Positions 1 to 10,689 of a stretch of 64,000 nucleotides of DNA are shown piece by piece; position 1 is the first letter of the stretch, and every line of letters begins with the position of its first letter. The notes below the pieces were generated by a model, which was not told the origin of the DNA, did not search any database, and saw nothing but the letters and a program-made list of their open reading frames with translations. A program made the translations under genes and the position numbers. This DNA is from Linum tenue. Its lineage: Eukaryota; Streptophyta; Magnoliopsida; Malpighiales; Linaceae. Location of the stretch: positions 13,169,475-13,233,474 of the forward strand of contig CAMGYJ010000008.1 of NCBI GenBank assembly GCA_946122785.1, read 5' to 3'.

Positions 1-67
1 CTTTTGCATGGAGAGCTCGAGCCAAGGCCCTGAAGATGGCGGCAGATCAAGAGACCAGAATCCTCCT

Positions 68-349
68 TGTGAAATTTAGCTGAAAGTAAACGAACACTTG
101 GTTTAACGTGGTTCTTCCTCACGTTGGTGAGGCTTACATCCACGGTGGAAAGATGGTGATTTTATTGCTTGCTTTGGCCGATGGCCTTACACACATATTT
201 ATACCCTAACTCATCAAATTCATCTAGGGTACAATGAGGATTACTGGTACGTGTAGGAGAAGGAAAGACAGCCGTCTCCAACACGTCCGCATGGACCATA
301 TGAGCCTTGACGTCTGCATGGGCTTGTGAGGACGTCGTCTGGCCCAATA
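68..349 (-). repeat. 3' LTR of copia element in BAHD copy A
   Basis: A 282-bp direct repeat matching 3586-3867 at every base I compared. On the minus strand this is the downstream LTR, adjacent to the polypurine tract. The pol reading frame runs on into this LTR and stops at 162-164. Confidence 0.93.
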
Positions 350-2860
350 CTCCCCCGCAAGATGAGGCGTGAAGATCTCGAACGCTCATCTTGGAGAGAA
401 GAAAATGGAAGCGATCAGCACCGAGACCTTTGGTGAGAATATCAGCCAGCTGGAGATCAGTATGAACCTTCACTGGCAAAATGTCACCAGACTGAACACG
501 TTCACGAACAAAGTGGCAATCCATCTCCACGTGCTTAGTCCGCTCGTGGAAAACAGGATTATTAGCAATATGAAGTGCTGCTTGATTGTCACAGTGGAGT
601 GGAGTAGAAGTCGTCTGCTCAGCGCCAAGTTCTCGAAGCAACCACCGTAACCAGATAAGCTCACTCACCGTACTTGCCATCGCACGGTATTCAGCTTCAG
701 CAGAAGAACGGGCAACAACCCGTTGTTTCTTAGTACGCCAGGAAATGGGCGCACCCCCAAGACTAATAAAATAACCTGTAGTAGAACGACGAGATTGCTC
801 GCAACCTCCCCAATCCGCATCACAATAAGCAGTGAGATGCAAAGAGTTGTCTTTAGGGAAATATAATCCCTGACCTGGTGAAGACTTCAGATAACGCAGG
901 ACGCGAAACACTGCATCAAGATGCTGTTGAGTGGGAGCATGAACGAACTGACTCAGGATGTTAACTGCATAAGTAATATCGGGTCGTGTGATCGTCAAGT
1001 AGAGGAGACGACCGACGAGACGACGATATACCGAGGGATCAGGGAGTGGATCTGCAGTGACACGTGTCAGATGATGATTTTGCTCAATAGGGAATGCGCT
1101 GGGGCGAGTGCCCTGTACCCCAGCATCTTCGAGAATATCCAACACGTACTTTCTCTGACTGAGAACAACTCCACTGGCAATGCGCGCCAATTCAATACCT
1201 AAAAAATAACGAAGCGGACCAAGATCCTTGATGCTGAACTGATCATTCAAGAATTTCTTTACCTGCTCCATAAAAACCAAGTCATTTCCCGCAAGAATAA
1301 CATCATCAACATAGATTAAAGCCGTGACCATGGTGCTGCCTTGCTGGTAGATGAAGAGGGACGCATCAGCAGCCGAAGATCGAAAACCAAAACTACAAAG
1401 CGCTGATGTAAACTTCTGGTACCAGTTGCGGGATGCCTGGCGAAGTCCATAAATCGATTTATGCAAACGACAAACTCGTGTGTCACCAGGCTTTCTGAAC
1501 CCTTCAGGAATCTCCATATAGACCTCCTCCTGTAGATCACCATGTAGAAAGGCATTGTTGACATCGAGTTGATGAAGATGCCAACCGCGACTAACCGCAA
1601 CCGCAATAAGACAGCGTACGGTGACCAGTTTAGCTACGGGGGCAAAGGTATCATGGAAGTCAAGCCCTTCAATCTGAGTATAACCTTTTGCCACTAACCG
1701 AGCTTTGTATCTTTCGATAGTCCCATCGGGAAAGAACTTGATCTTGTACACCCACTTTGAGGCAATAGCACGTTTGCCTGGTGGAAGGAAAACAAGACTC
1801 CAAGTGCCATTCTTTTCAAGCGCATCAATCTCACGTGACATGGCCTCGCGCCAACAAGCTTCTCGAACCGCCTGGTAAAAGTAGCGAGGTTCATCATAGC
1901 GAGTTTGTGCTGCAAGAAAAGATCGATAAGTACCCTTAAAACGAGAATAATCAACATAAGCAGCAAGTGGATAATGGGTAAGAGACTGGGAACATCCCTG
2001 TATACTTGAACCCGCAAACTGGGTGTCATAGTTTTCCAGGTGCTTGGGCCGACGGCGCTCGCGATCACCTCGTCGCAATTCTGGCTGAGGAGGCGTGCGC
2101 TGCTGTGGAGTGTCACGTGTTGGTGACGTTGCGGAAGAAGACCCGCTGTCGGCAGGAGAGGAAGTGTGCAGCCCAGGTGTGGACTCAATGGGCCGAACAG
2201 AAGTGGGTGATGTGGGCTCTTGTGAAGCCCCAGGGCCCAAGGATTCACGTTCTCTAGTAGAGGTTGGCCCAAACTGATCTGGGGATGGATCATTAATGGG
2301 ACGAAGAGGAGAAGCTATATTGGTGTCTTCATGGGAAGGAACAATCGGCCTGGGTATCCAGTGAAGTTCATGCCGAGTCTCATCCTGCATGGGAAACAAG
2401 TGCTCGTGGAATATAACATCCCGGGAGGTTATGAGCCGCCTGGAAATTAGATCAAAAATTCGGTAACCCTTTTGGGTTGCTGCATAACCCAAGAAAATTC
2501 CTGCTCGACCCCGATCAGCAAACTTATCAAGATGTGCATGAGTATCTTTGTAGTAAGCCAAACACCCAAAAACACGGAGGTGATGATAAGGAGCAATCTT
2601 ACCAAACAGCATCTCATGAGGACTCTTGCCCGTGGCCTTAGTCGGGAGACGATTAATAAGATAGACAGCTGTGAGAATACATTCTCCCCAAAATTTAACA
2701 GGCAGACTGGCTTGGAACCTCAAGGCACGAGCTGTTTCAAGGATATGACGATGTTTTCTCTCAACCACTCCATTCTGCTGAGGGGTATCTGTACAGGATG
2801 TCTGAAGAAGAACACCCTCTCGCGCATAATAGGCGCGTAAATCGTCGGTGTTGAACTCAT
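162..2860 (-). pseudogene. copia pol remnant: end of integrase, reverse transcriptase, RNase H
   Basis: An open frame on the minus strand from about 2860 down to 162; the first ATG is at 2768. It starts inside the integrase core, near the conserved QQNGVVERK stretch, and continues through the integrase C-terminal part (LRVFGCLAY, FLGY). The copia reverse transcriptase follows, with [22 protein letters not shown] and the catalytic YVDD. The RNase H domain has DADWGG and SSAEAEYRA. The HHCC zinc finger, the first integrase acidic residues, the protease and the gag zinc knuckle are missing. The frame also passes through the polypurine tract and about 180 bases of LTR before its stop, which adds a tail of about 60 residues not typical of the family. 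No stop interrupts the RT-RNase H part. Confidence 0.9.
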
Positions 2861-3538
2861 GTGAAAGGCTTCCGCGAGTGTCGGAGTAGGTCGCATAGCT
2901 AGAATTTGAGTGCGAACTGCTCCGAACGCATCGTCGAGACCCATGAGGAAATCAAATAAACGTGCACTCTCTAATTGTGCACGAGCCTTGCGAGAGATAT
3001 CGCAAGTGCAGAGACCACAAGTGCAAGCGAGCAAAGGAGTAATGGCGGCCGACTCTTCCCAGAATGACCGCAAACTAGTGTAGAAAGCAGAAACAGTGTG
3101 CTTTTCTTGTTGCAGAAGACTAATCAATCGACGCAACTCATAAGCACGTGAGGCACTTCCCTGACCGAACCGGGCACGAAGATCCGCCCAAATCTCTGAT
3201 GCATGTTCAGCAAATCGGATACTACTGCGTATCTCCTTGTCCATAGATGTCTTCAACCAACCCTTCACCATGGCGTCACAACGCGTCCAGGCAGCTAACG
3301 TGCGAGGATCAGTGGGTTTTGGGATGGTTCCATCGACAAAACCATACTTGTCTTTGGCAATAAGGGCATCTTTCATGTCGAGGGACCACTCCCCGTAATT
3401 GGATGCCGTAAGGATCTCCCCGACCAGCATATTACCGGGGTTGTCGGAGCTATGCAGCTGAAGGACCGACGGAAGGACATCGTCGGTGGAGCTGGAGGAA
3501 ACTCCCTTGTTTTTGGTGTCGTCGGCGCCGATAGTCAT
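2720..3538 (-). pseudogene. copia gag, truncated and frameshifted by deletion
   Basis: The ATG at 3538 (minus) opens a 272-residue frame. Residues 1 to about 227 are a copia gag N-terminus: an NYGEWS-type motif, the WSLDMKDAL helix region and MDKEIRSSI, typical of the UBN2/retrotran gag family. After residue 227 (near 2858) the frame enters integrase DNA in the wrong frame, so the last 45 residues are nonsense. The CCHC zinc knuckle expected here is absent. The junction overlaps the integrase-RT frame at 162-2860. The gag fragment may still be translated but cannot be a full capsid protein. Confidence 0.85.
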
Positions 3539-3585
3539 GGCGGACTGATGACAAGAAGGAACTGGAACTTAGAGCTCTGATACCA

Positions 3586-3867
3586 TGTGAAATTTAGCTG
3601 AAAGTAAACGAACACTTGGTTTAACGTGGTTCTTCCTCACGTTGGTGAGGCTTACATCCACGGTGGAAAGATGGTGATTTTATTGCTTGCTTTGGCCGAT
3701 GGCCTTACACACATATTTATACCCTAACTCATCAAATTCATCTAGGGTACAATGAGGATTACTGGTACGTGTAGGAGAAGGAAAGACAGCCGTCTCCAAC
3801 ACGTCCGCATGGACCATATGAGCCTTGACGTCTGCATGGGCTTGTGAGGACGTCGTCTGGCCCAATA
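3586..3867 (-). repeat. 5' LTR of copia element in BAHD copy A
   Basis: A 282-bp direct repeat identical by eye to 68-349. On the minus strand it ends in TTTCACA and is followed at once by the tRNA-Met primer-binding site. Confidence 0.93.
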
Positions 3868-4311
3868 CTCCTTGTGGTGAACACGAGAGACAAGTTCAAC
3901 CCACCATTGCCAAAAGGGTATTTTGGCAATGCTGTCAAGTTCATCAGTGCTGTAACCTTGGCTGGTGACATGGTCGACAAGCCACTTTCATATGCCGTTG
4001 GTAAAGTTCAAGAGGCGATCAGGAGCGTTACGGATAGTCAGCTGAGGTCCGGGATTGATTACTATGAGGTGCACAAGACCAAAAGACCGATGGGTTGTAC
4101 GATGATCTCGACAGCTTGGTCGCGGTTAGCTTTTGGCTCGACCGATTTCGGCTGGGGCGAGCCGATTATGACTGGACCGGTCGAGTTGCCTGTGGATGAG
4201 GTGATCATATTTCTGGCTCATCCAAAGGAGAAAGGCAGCTTGAATGCGTATGCTGGGTTGCCAACTTCTGCCATGAGGACTTTCCAAAAGTTGTGGGGAG
4301 AAATAGTTTAA

Positions 4312-5771
4312 AATTTGAAGATAGGAATAATGAAACCGTCTCGTATGAAATTATATGTAGTCGTGAAAAATGCTACCCACCTTTCTTCTTTGCTAAACCT
4401 TTTTTCTTTTAATTTTTCTGTCTTTTTTAAATGTTTGTATGGAGTCATCCATGTATTTTGTTGTTCCTCCCAAAAGATTAACGCTTCAGTTAAATTTTGA
4501 GAGTGTCATGTAAAATATATTACAATTGATTGCTTCTTGGATTCGAGTTGTTTGAATGTGATATTATAATTATGAAGGTTTGTAAGATAAATGGTATTTG
4601 GCATGAAATTATAATAGTGTCTTTTCAATATGGTGCCGTTTTGTTAGATATTTCTTTGGTTGCATTTTTGTTCAATATTCTAATAGCTTATCATATTTAT
4701 TTTTATTATTTTATATAATTTAAAATTCATCAAATGTAAGAAGAGAAGGTCGAAATAGTATCTAATCATAAAAAGTAAATATTACCCATATAAGAAAAAA
4801 AGGCCGAAGTGGCAAATTTCTCAACTAGTAAAATGAGCTCACATGATAGATATTATTCCAAGGAAGGACTGGTGTCTAGCTACGTGCAAATTATTAAATA
4901 TGCATGCCAAATGGCAATGCAAGTTAGCAACTTCACATAATCTTACTGTCCTAAATTTACTATACGTACCTTAGCGATAATTGCTTTCATTTAACTTAAT
5001 CAGTGTAGTGTATAGGTATATAGTTAGTTAAATACGTAAGGAACTCTATACATCATTCTAGCATAACAATGTATTTAAAAGCTTGGTTTCAATTATATAA
5101 TGTTTGTAATATATAATCTGAAAAGTAAATATAAATATAAAATAATTATTAAGTTTTCAACGGAATTTCAATATCAAAGTGCGTGTATGTAACATGTTGT
5201 AGGTACTTTACACATGTTTAATACGTGAACTATTAAACAAATGAGACGAATATATAATTTACGTGATCTTAAATACGAATTAATTTGTATACGAGTATTA
5301 TACTGGTACAAAATGAATGTTGGCATGCAAACTATATTAATTATTACTGCAAATGATCAAATCAATCATTACGAGCCACACACTTGTATTCAATTTCAAC
5401 GTTACCACACCACATACCACCTACCTACAAAAATGGTGGAAAATACAAAGATACAAAAATGGGCTGGAGGAGTGGAGAGATACTGGTGACCAAATTTGGA
5501 AAAATGAAACCACTCGCGATCCATAGGGGAGTTAGTAGGTTTTAGAGTATAGAGATAATGGTTGGTTTTCCAACAACCTTGGGTCCAAAAGCTTTAATTG
5601 AGAGCCGAAAACTTGGACAAATTAGAAACTTGTTCATTATTTAAGAGAGAAATTATTATTCTCGAATAATGTATATATATAATGTGGATGTTAATAATTT
5701 GAGTTGTTAAAATAAATGCTACTTATAATAAATTTTTATAATTTTTTCACGTTCCAATATTATGTTAGAAA

Positions 5772-5821
<50 letters not shown>

Positions 5822-6036
5822 ACACTATTGTAGTATTGTTGCGAGAAATTGAAAAATGTTATATGAAGTAATGACCACACTCCCAATTAGAAAACATATA
5901 TTGAAAAGTGTTGATCCTTTATATTATATGAGAAACTTTGATATGAATTAATGAAGGTGTGGTGTTGTGTTTCCATCTCGTGTAACTCCGTGAATTAACA
6001 TGGTTGATTTAAAACACTATATGCATATGATGAATT
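4312..6036. other. intergenic DNA downstream of BAHD copy A
   Basis: AT-rich, with no gene seen. Bases about 4500-4580 match the 3' flank of copy B (about 14729-14815), so copy A and copy B share their 3' flanks. Bases about 5470-5640 match about 18615-18790 downstream of copy C. An (AT)n microsatellite lies at 5776-5819. The segment ends at the target site of the copia element at 6037. Confidence 0.7.
5776..5819. repeat. (AT)n microsatellite, 44 bp
   Basis: An uninterrupted alternating AT tract of about 22 repeats in intergenic DNA. Likely length-variable between individuals. Confidence 0.95.
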
Positions 6037-6363
6037 TGTTGAAGATACTGCTGCTGTTGAAGAGCCTGAATCCGAATCCGAGCAGGAGAAGGAAAAGGCT
6101 GCGTCTGTCTTTCATTTAAGTTGATGCTGTGTCGTTTTGGTTTGTTTCAGTTTGGTCCTTGTTATTTTTGTCTTGGTTGCAATGGTCAGTTAGCCGTTGC
6201 AGGGTTAGTTTCAGATTGGTTGAGGATCTTAGCTACTCCTCAGGGATTGGGATTGATAGCCGTTTGGGGTCCTGAGTTTAGGGGCTTTCTGTTAAGGGTC
6301 TGTGTATAAAGATCAGTCTCAATCAATGAATAAAGCTGTCAGTTTGCAGCAATCTTGCTTTCA
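6037..6363 (+). repeat. 5' LTR of copia element
   Basis: 327 bp, beginning TGTTGAAG and ending CTTTCA. It holds a TATAAAG promoter element near 6304 and an AATAAA near 6330. It matches the 3' LTR except for one base. Confidence 0.95.
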
Positions 6364-6514
6364 TAGTGGTATAAGAGCAATTGCAGGCTGTAACCAGAGT
6401 GTGTTCCATTGAGAGTGTGAGCTGTGTGAAATTGCGAAAGGTTCTGGGTTTGGGAAACACGAGTGAAGGTGAGGATCCCAACTATTGGTGAGTGAAATAC
6501 AGCGAGAGCAGAAA

Positions 6515-9500
6515 ATGAGTGATGATAATAGCTTTGCTCAAGTGGGAATTCCCAAATTCGATGGGGATTATGATCACTGGAGCATGCTGATGGAAAATCT
6601 GCTTAGATCCAAGGAACTATGGATTGTGGTAGAGACTGGGTTCAAAGAAGCTGATGCAGACTCTGAGCTGAATGAAGCAGAGACAAAGACGCTGGAGGCA
6701 ACCAGGCTGAAGGATTTGAATGCTAAGAACTTCCTGTTTAGCTCTATTGATAAGAGCATTCTCAAGACAATCACTCATAAGGCAACCTCCAAGCAGCTGT
6801 GGGACTCTATGAAGATTCGATATCAGGGCAATGCGCGTGTTCAAAAGGCCAATCTGCAAGGGCTTCGAAGAAACTTTGAGCTGCTTCAAATGAAGGATGG
6901 GGAAACAGTGACCAGCTATTTCAGCAGGGTAATGGTCATTGCAAATTCAATGAGGAACTGTGGCGAGGACATGAATGACTCCAAGATTGTTGAGAAGGTG
7001 CTCAGGACTTTAACTGAAAAGTTTAATTACATTGTGTGTTCAATTGAAGAATCCAAGGATATTGCTGAGATGTCTGTGGATGCTCTGCAAAGCTCTCTGC
7101 TTGTGCATGAGCAAAAGTTTGCAAAATCCTCATATGGGGAAGAGCAAGTCCTGCAAGTGTTTGGAAATGGTAGAGGAAGAGGAGGAAGAACTGGGTATCA
7201 AGGCAGAGGTGGAAGAGGACGTGGAAGGATCTGGAATAGGGATCAGATTGAGTGTTTTAAATGTCACAGAATGGGGCATTTCAGTCGAGAATGCCCTGAA
7301 TGGCAAGCTCATTACTCGAGCTGGGGGCCAAATGACATCAAAGATGATGTTCTGTTGATGGCTTACTCAGAGGAAATGATTCCAAATGGAGCAATGAAGA
7401 AGAATGATGACTGGTGGTTTCTTGACAGTGGGTGCAGCAACCACATGTGTGGAAATAAGAGCTGGTTCTCTAAGCTTGATACCAGTTTTAAAAGTGATGT
7501 CAAACTGGGCAATGGCAGCAAACTGGAAGTGCAAGGGAAAGGATCTGTAAAGATGATTGTTGGAAAAGTCCCTCTGGTGTTCCAGAATGTCTTCTATGTA
7601 CCCAGTTTGAAGTCAAATCTCTTGAGTGTGGGTCAGATGCAGGAGAAGAATCTGGAATTTATAATCAAGAATGGAAGTTGCAGAATCTACCATGAAAAAC
7701 ATGGTCTGCTGCTGGAAACATCCATGAAATCTAACATGATGTTTGTTCTGCAAGCCAGACATCATGTGGAAGAAGGAAATCAGTGCTTTCAAACTAATGC
7801 TGAGCAGCATGACACACTGCACCTGTGGCACAGACGTTTTGGTCATCTCAGCAAAGTCAATCTGATGAAGTTGCAACAAGAAAGACTGGTACAAGGGCTT
7901 CCAAAGCTTACTGGAGATATTGGGGTATGTGGAACCTGTCTGATTGGGAAGCAGTGCAGAGCTAAGTTTCCAAAGAAGGGAGCTTGGAGGGCCATAAAAC
8001 CACTTCAACTTCTGCATGCTGACTTATGTGGTCCAATTACTCCTGCATCCAATGGAGGAAAAAGGTATATCATGACTCTTACTGATGATTTCAGTAGAAA
8101 GCTGTGGATTTATTTCCTGTCTGCAAAATCAGAAGCCTTAGCCTGTTTCAGAAGATTTAAAGCACAAGTAGAGAATGAAATTGGGAGGAAAATTGCTTGT
8201 CTCAGAACTGATAGAGGAGGAGAGTTTCTGCTGCATGAGTTTCGAGATTTGTGTGAAGAAGCAGGCATCAGAAGACAGTTGACAGCTGCTCTTACTCCTC
8301 AGCAAAATGGTGTTGCTGAAAGAAAGAACAGGACTGTCATGAACATGGTTAGATGTTCACTGGAGGATACCAAGGTCCCCTCAACCTTCTGGCCTGAGGC
8401 TGTGGATTGGGCTACTCACATTCTGAATAGAAGTCCAACTGTAGCCAATGATGGTAAAACACCTCAAGAAAGGTGGACTGGTAAACCTCCCTCAGTGAAT
8501 CATTTAAAGGTTTTTGGCTGTGTAGCCTATGTTCATGTGCATGACAGTTTGAGGAAGAAGCTGGATGATAAAAGTGTTAAGTGTAACTTTCTGGGAATGT
8601 CTAAAGAGTCCAAGGCCTACAAGCTGTTCAATCCAGAATCAAAGAAGATCATCATTAGCCGAGATGTGGTCTTTAATGAAGAGGAAGGATGGATTTGGAA
8701 AGCTGAGGAAGAACCTGTTCTGACAAAGCTGGCTTGGGAAGGAGGAGAAGAAGACTGGCTTGATTCAGAAGAGGGAGAAGAAGGGGAGGATAATAATGAT
8801 TCTGGTGGTGCTGGTGACAATGGAGAAGAAGGAATCACAGCTGAGGGAGGAACTGAAACCACTTCAGTTCACACAAGTTCTGAAACATCAGAACCAGTCA
8901 CACCAGCTGCAGATCCAGAAGAAGAAGAAGAGGAAGAAAATGTGACTGATGCTTTGGGGCTTCCAATTAGCAGTGAACTAGGGCCTAGAACTCGCAAGTT
9001 TCCAAGGCATTTTGATGAATTTGATTGTGAAGGAATGCCTAATCTGGCACTTGCTGAGACTGACTGGTGGGCTCTAGCTGCTGTCAGTGGAGATCCAACC
9101 ACATTTGAAGAAGCTGTACTTGAAGAAAAGTGGAGGAAGGCTATGGAACAGGAGATTGATGCTATCAAAAGAAATCTCACGTGGACTCTAGTTGCAAGGC
9201 CAGCAGGAGTAACTCCAATTGGAGTAAAATGGGTGTACAGAACCAAGCTGAAGGAAGATGGAACCATAGACAAATTTAAAGCCAGATTGGTGGCAAAGGG
9301 CTATGCTCAACGACATGGAGTAGATTATGATGAGGTATTTGCACCAGTGGCAAGATGGGACACCATCAGAACATTCTTAGCTCTTGCTGCACAATTCAAT
9401 CTGACTGTGTATCAGTTAGATGTCAAGAGTGCTTTTCTGCAGGGAGAACTCACAGAGGAAGTCTATATTGAACAGCCACAAGGTTTTGAGATCCCTGGAG

Positions 9501-10648
9501 AAGAAGGAAAGGTGTATAAACTGCAGAAGGCTCTGTATGGCCTAAAACAGGCCCCTCGAGCATGGTTCAGTAGGGTTGAGACTCACTTTCTCAACACTGG
9601 TTTTGAGAGATGTGAGTTTGAACACACTTTGTTTGTGAAGAAGAGGAAAGAGGAAGTGCTAATGGTCAGTGTATATGTTGATGATCTGATCTATGCCAGC
9701 ACCAGCTCTGAGTTATTGAGAGAATTTAAGGAGTCCATGGAAGCAGAATTTGAAATGACAGACCTGGGAAGGATGAAGTTCTTTCTGGGAGTGGAGGTAA
9801 CTCAGTCTGATTCTGGTATATTCATTTCTCAGCAAAAATATATCAGTGAACTGTTGGAAAGGTTTCATTTAGCAGAATGCAACTATGTGCATAATCCTAT
9901 AGCCCCAGGAACTAAACTCTCAAAAGCTGGAGATGGAGTTATGGTCAGTGCAACTGAATACAAACAGGTTATTGGAAGCCTGTTATATGCAACAGCTACA
10001 AGACCAGACATCATGTATGCAGTCTGTATGCTAAGCAGGTACATGGATAAACCCACAAGACAACATATGCTGGCGGCAAAAAGAGTGCTAAGGTACTTGA
10101 AGGGCACATTGAAGTTTGGAATTCTGTACAGAAGACAAGAAGAAGGAGATTGGTTGCTGGGGTACACTGACAGTGACTATGCTGGTGATCTAGATGACAG
10201 AAAATCCACCAGTGGCTACACTTTCTTTCTTGCAGGGGGAGCAATCTCTTGGAGCTCGAAGAAGCAGCCTGTTGTCACTCTTTCAACAACCGAGGCAGAG
10301 TTTGTAGCTGCAGCCTTCTGTGCAGCCCAATGTGTGTGGCTCAAGAGGATCATAACTCAGATGGGTTGGCTGGAATGTGTAGCAGGAACAACCAAAATCA
10401 TGTGCGACAATAGCTCAGCTATTAAGCTGTCTAAGAATCCTGTTATGCATGGTCGAAGCAAGCACATAGATGTGCGTTTCCACTTCTTAAGGGAGCTGAC
10501 CAGGAATGGAGTGATTGAGTTGGAACATTGCAGAACTGGTGAACAAGTTGCAGACATAATGACAAAGCCATTGAAGTTGGAAACCTTTCAGTTGCTGCGC
10601 AGCAGGCTTGGACTGGTCGATGGTGATGAACTGAAGACTGAAGATTGA
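6515..10648 (+). CDS. copia gag-pol polyprotein, intact (1377 aa)
   Basis: One frame from the ATG at 6515 to the TGA at 10646-10648. I chose this ATG because the open frame upstream has only non-ATG starts. In order it shows: a gag domain (GDYDHWS near the N-terminus) and a glycine/arginine-rich stretch; a CCHC zinc knuckle CFKCHRMGHFSREC; an aspartic protease with LDSG; a GAG-pre-integrase HHCC finger (HRRFGHLS with CGTC); an integrase core (HADLCGP, DRGGEF, QQNGVAERKN); an acidic linker rich in glutamate; reverse transcriptase ([26 protein letters not shown]); and RNase H (DSDYAGDLDDRKSTSGY, STTEAEF). All catalytic motifs are present and there is no internal stop. The stop lies about 40 bases before the 3' LTR, as is usual. 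It would support its own copying and integration. Confidence 0.95.
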   Translation: MSDDNSFAQVGIPKFDGDYDHWSMLMENLLRSKELWIVVETGFKEADADSELNEAETKTLEATRLKDLNAKNFLFSSIDKSILKTITHKATSKQLWDSMKIRYQGNARVQKANLQGLRRNFELLQMKDGETVTSYFSRVMVIANSMRNCGEDMNDSKIVEKVLRTLTEKFNYIVCSIEESKDIAEMSVDALQSSLLVHEQKFAKSSYGEEQVLQVFGNGRGRGGRTGYQGRGGRGRGRIWNRDQIECFKCHRMGHFSRECPEWQAHYSSWGPNDIKDDVLLMAYSEEMIPNGAMKKNDDWWFLDSGCSNHMCGNKSWFSKLDTSFKSDVKLGNGSKLEVQGKGSVKMIVGKVPLVFQNVFYVPSLKSNLLSVGQMQEKNLEFIIKNGSCRIYHEKHGLLLETSMKSNMMFVLQARHHVEEGNQCFQTNAEQHDTLHLWHRRFGHLSKVNLMKLQQERLVQGLPKLTGDIGVCGTCLIGKQCRAKFPKKGAWRAIKPLQLLHADLCGPITPASNGGKRYIMTLTDDFSRKLWIYFLSAKSEALACFRRFKAQVENEIGRKIACLRTDRGGEFLLHEFRDLCEEAGIRRQLTAALTPQQNGVAERKNRTVMNMVRCSLEDTKVPSTFWPEAVDWATHILNRSPTVANDGKTPQERWTGKPPSVNHLKVFGCVAYVHVHDSLRKKLDDKSVKCNFLGMSKESKAYKLFNPESKKIIISRDVVFNEEEGWIWKAEEEPVLTKLAWEGGEEDWLDSEEGEEGEDNNDSGGAGDNGEEGITAEGGTETTSVHTSSETSEPVTPAADPEEEEEEENVTDALGLPISSELGPRTRKFPRHFDEFDCEGMPNLALAETDWWALAAVSGDPTTFEEAVLEEKWRKAMEQEIDAIKRNLTWTLVARPAGVTPIGVKWVYRTKLKEDGTIDKFKARLVAKGYAQRHGVDYDEVFAPVARWDTIRTFLALAAQFNLTVYQLDVKSAFLQGELTEEVYIEQPQGFEIPGEEGKVYKLQKALYGLKQAPRAWFSRVETHFLNTGFERCEFEHTLFVKKRKEEVLMVSVYVDDLIYASTSSELLREFKESMEAEFEMTDLGRMKFFLGVEVTQSDSGIFISQQKYISELLERFHLAECNYVHNPIAPGTKLSKAGDGVMVSATEYKQVIGSLLYATATRPDIMYAVCMLSRYMDKPTRQHMLAAKRVLRYLKGTLKFGILYRRQEEGDWLLGYTDSDYAGDLDDRKSTSGYTFFLAGGAISWSSKKQPVVTLSTTEAEFVAAAFCAAQCVWLKRIITQMGWLECVAGTTKIMCDNSSAIKLSKNPVMHGRSKHIDVRFHFLRELTRNGVIELEHCRTGEQVADIMTKPLKLETFQLLRSRLGLVDGDELKTED

Positions 10649-10689
10649 TGAACTGAAGCTGATCAGATATGCTTCAGTTCAGGGGAGGC

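Larger units (their letters stand above)
68..3867 (-). mobile_element. Ty1/copia LTR retrotransposon, internally deleted, inserted in BAHD copy A
   Basis: A 3800-bp element on the minus strand. Its 282-bp LTRs (68-349 and 3586-3867) look identical base for base. The primer-binding site TGGTATCAGAGC, complementary to initiator tRNA-Met, directly follows the minus-strand 5' LTR (about 3574-3585). A purine tract (GCGGGGGAG on the minus strand, about 350-358) directly precedes the 3' LTR. The target duplication is CTCCT on both sides. The LTR ends read TA...CA rather than TG...CA in minus orientation. Internal DNA is about 3.2 kb, against 4.3-4.6 kb in the two complete copia elements of this window. 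A deletion joins gag directly to the middle of integrase, so the copy is non-autonomous. Identical LTRs indicate very recent insertion. Confidence 0.95.
1..4311 (+). pseudogene. BAHD acyltransferase copy A (HHT/ASFT-like), exon 2 split by copia insertion
   Basis: The window opens inside exon 2 of a BAHD acyltransferase. Bases 1-67 encode the stretch around WRARAKALKMAADQETRIL. The frame resumes at 3873 with VVNTRDKF and runs to the stop at 4309-4311. The right part holds the DFGWG motif that shapes the solvent channel of BAHD enzymes; the HXXXD catalytic motif would lie left of the window. Between the parts sits a 3.8 kb copia element flanked by the 5-bp duplication CTCCT (63-67 and 3868-3872). 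Without the insert the frame is open and very close to copy B (13074-14582), with no other visible damage. The family transfers hydroxycinnamoyl groups, often feruloyl, from CoA to hydroxylated acceptors in the cytosol. As it stands the gene cannot make a full enzyme. Exon 1 and the first part of exon 2 are not visible. Confidence 0.9.

Noticed and set aside
1694..2293. 199-residue minus-strand open frame
   Set aside because: It is an alternative frame of the copia RT region with no domain.
5776..5819. (AT)n tract as a promoter TATA region
   Set aside because: Simple repeat in intergenic DNA with no gene start nearby.
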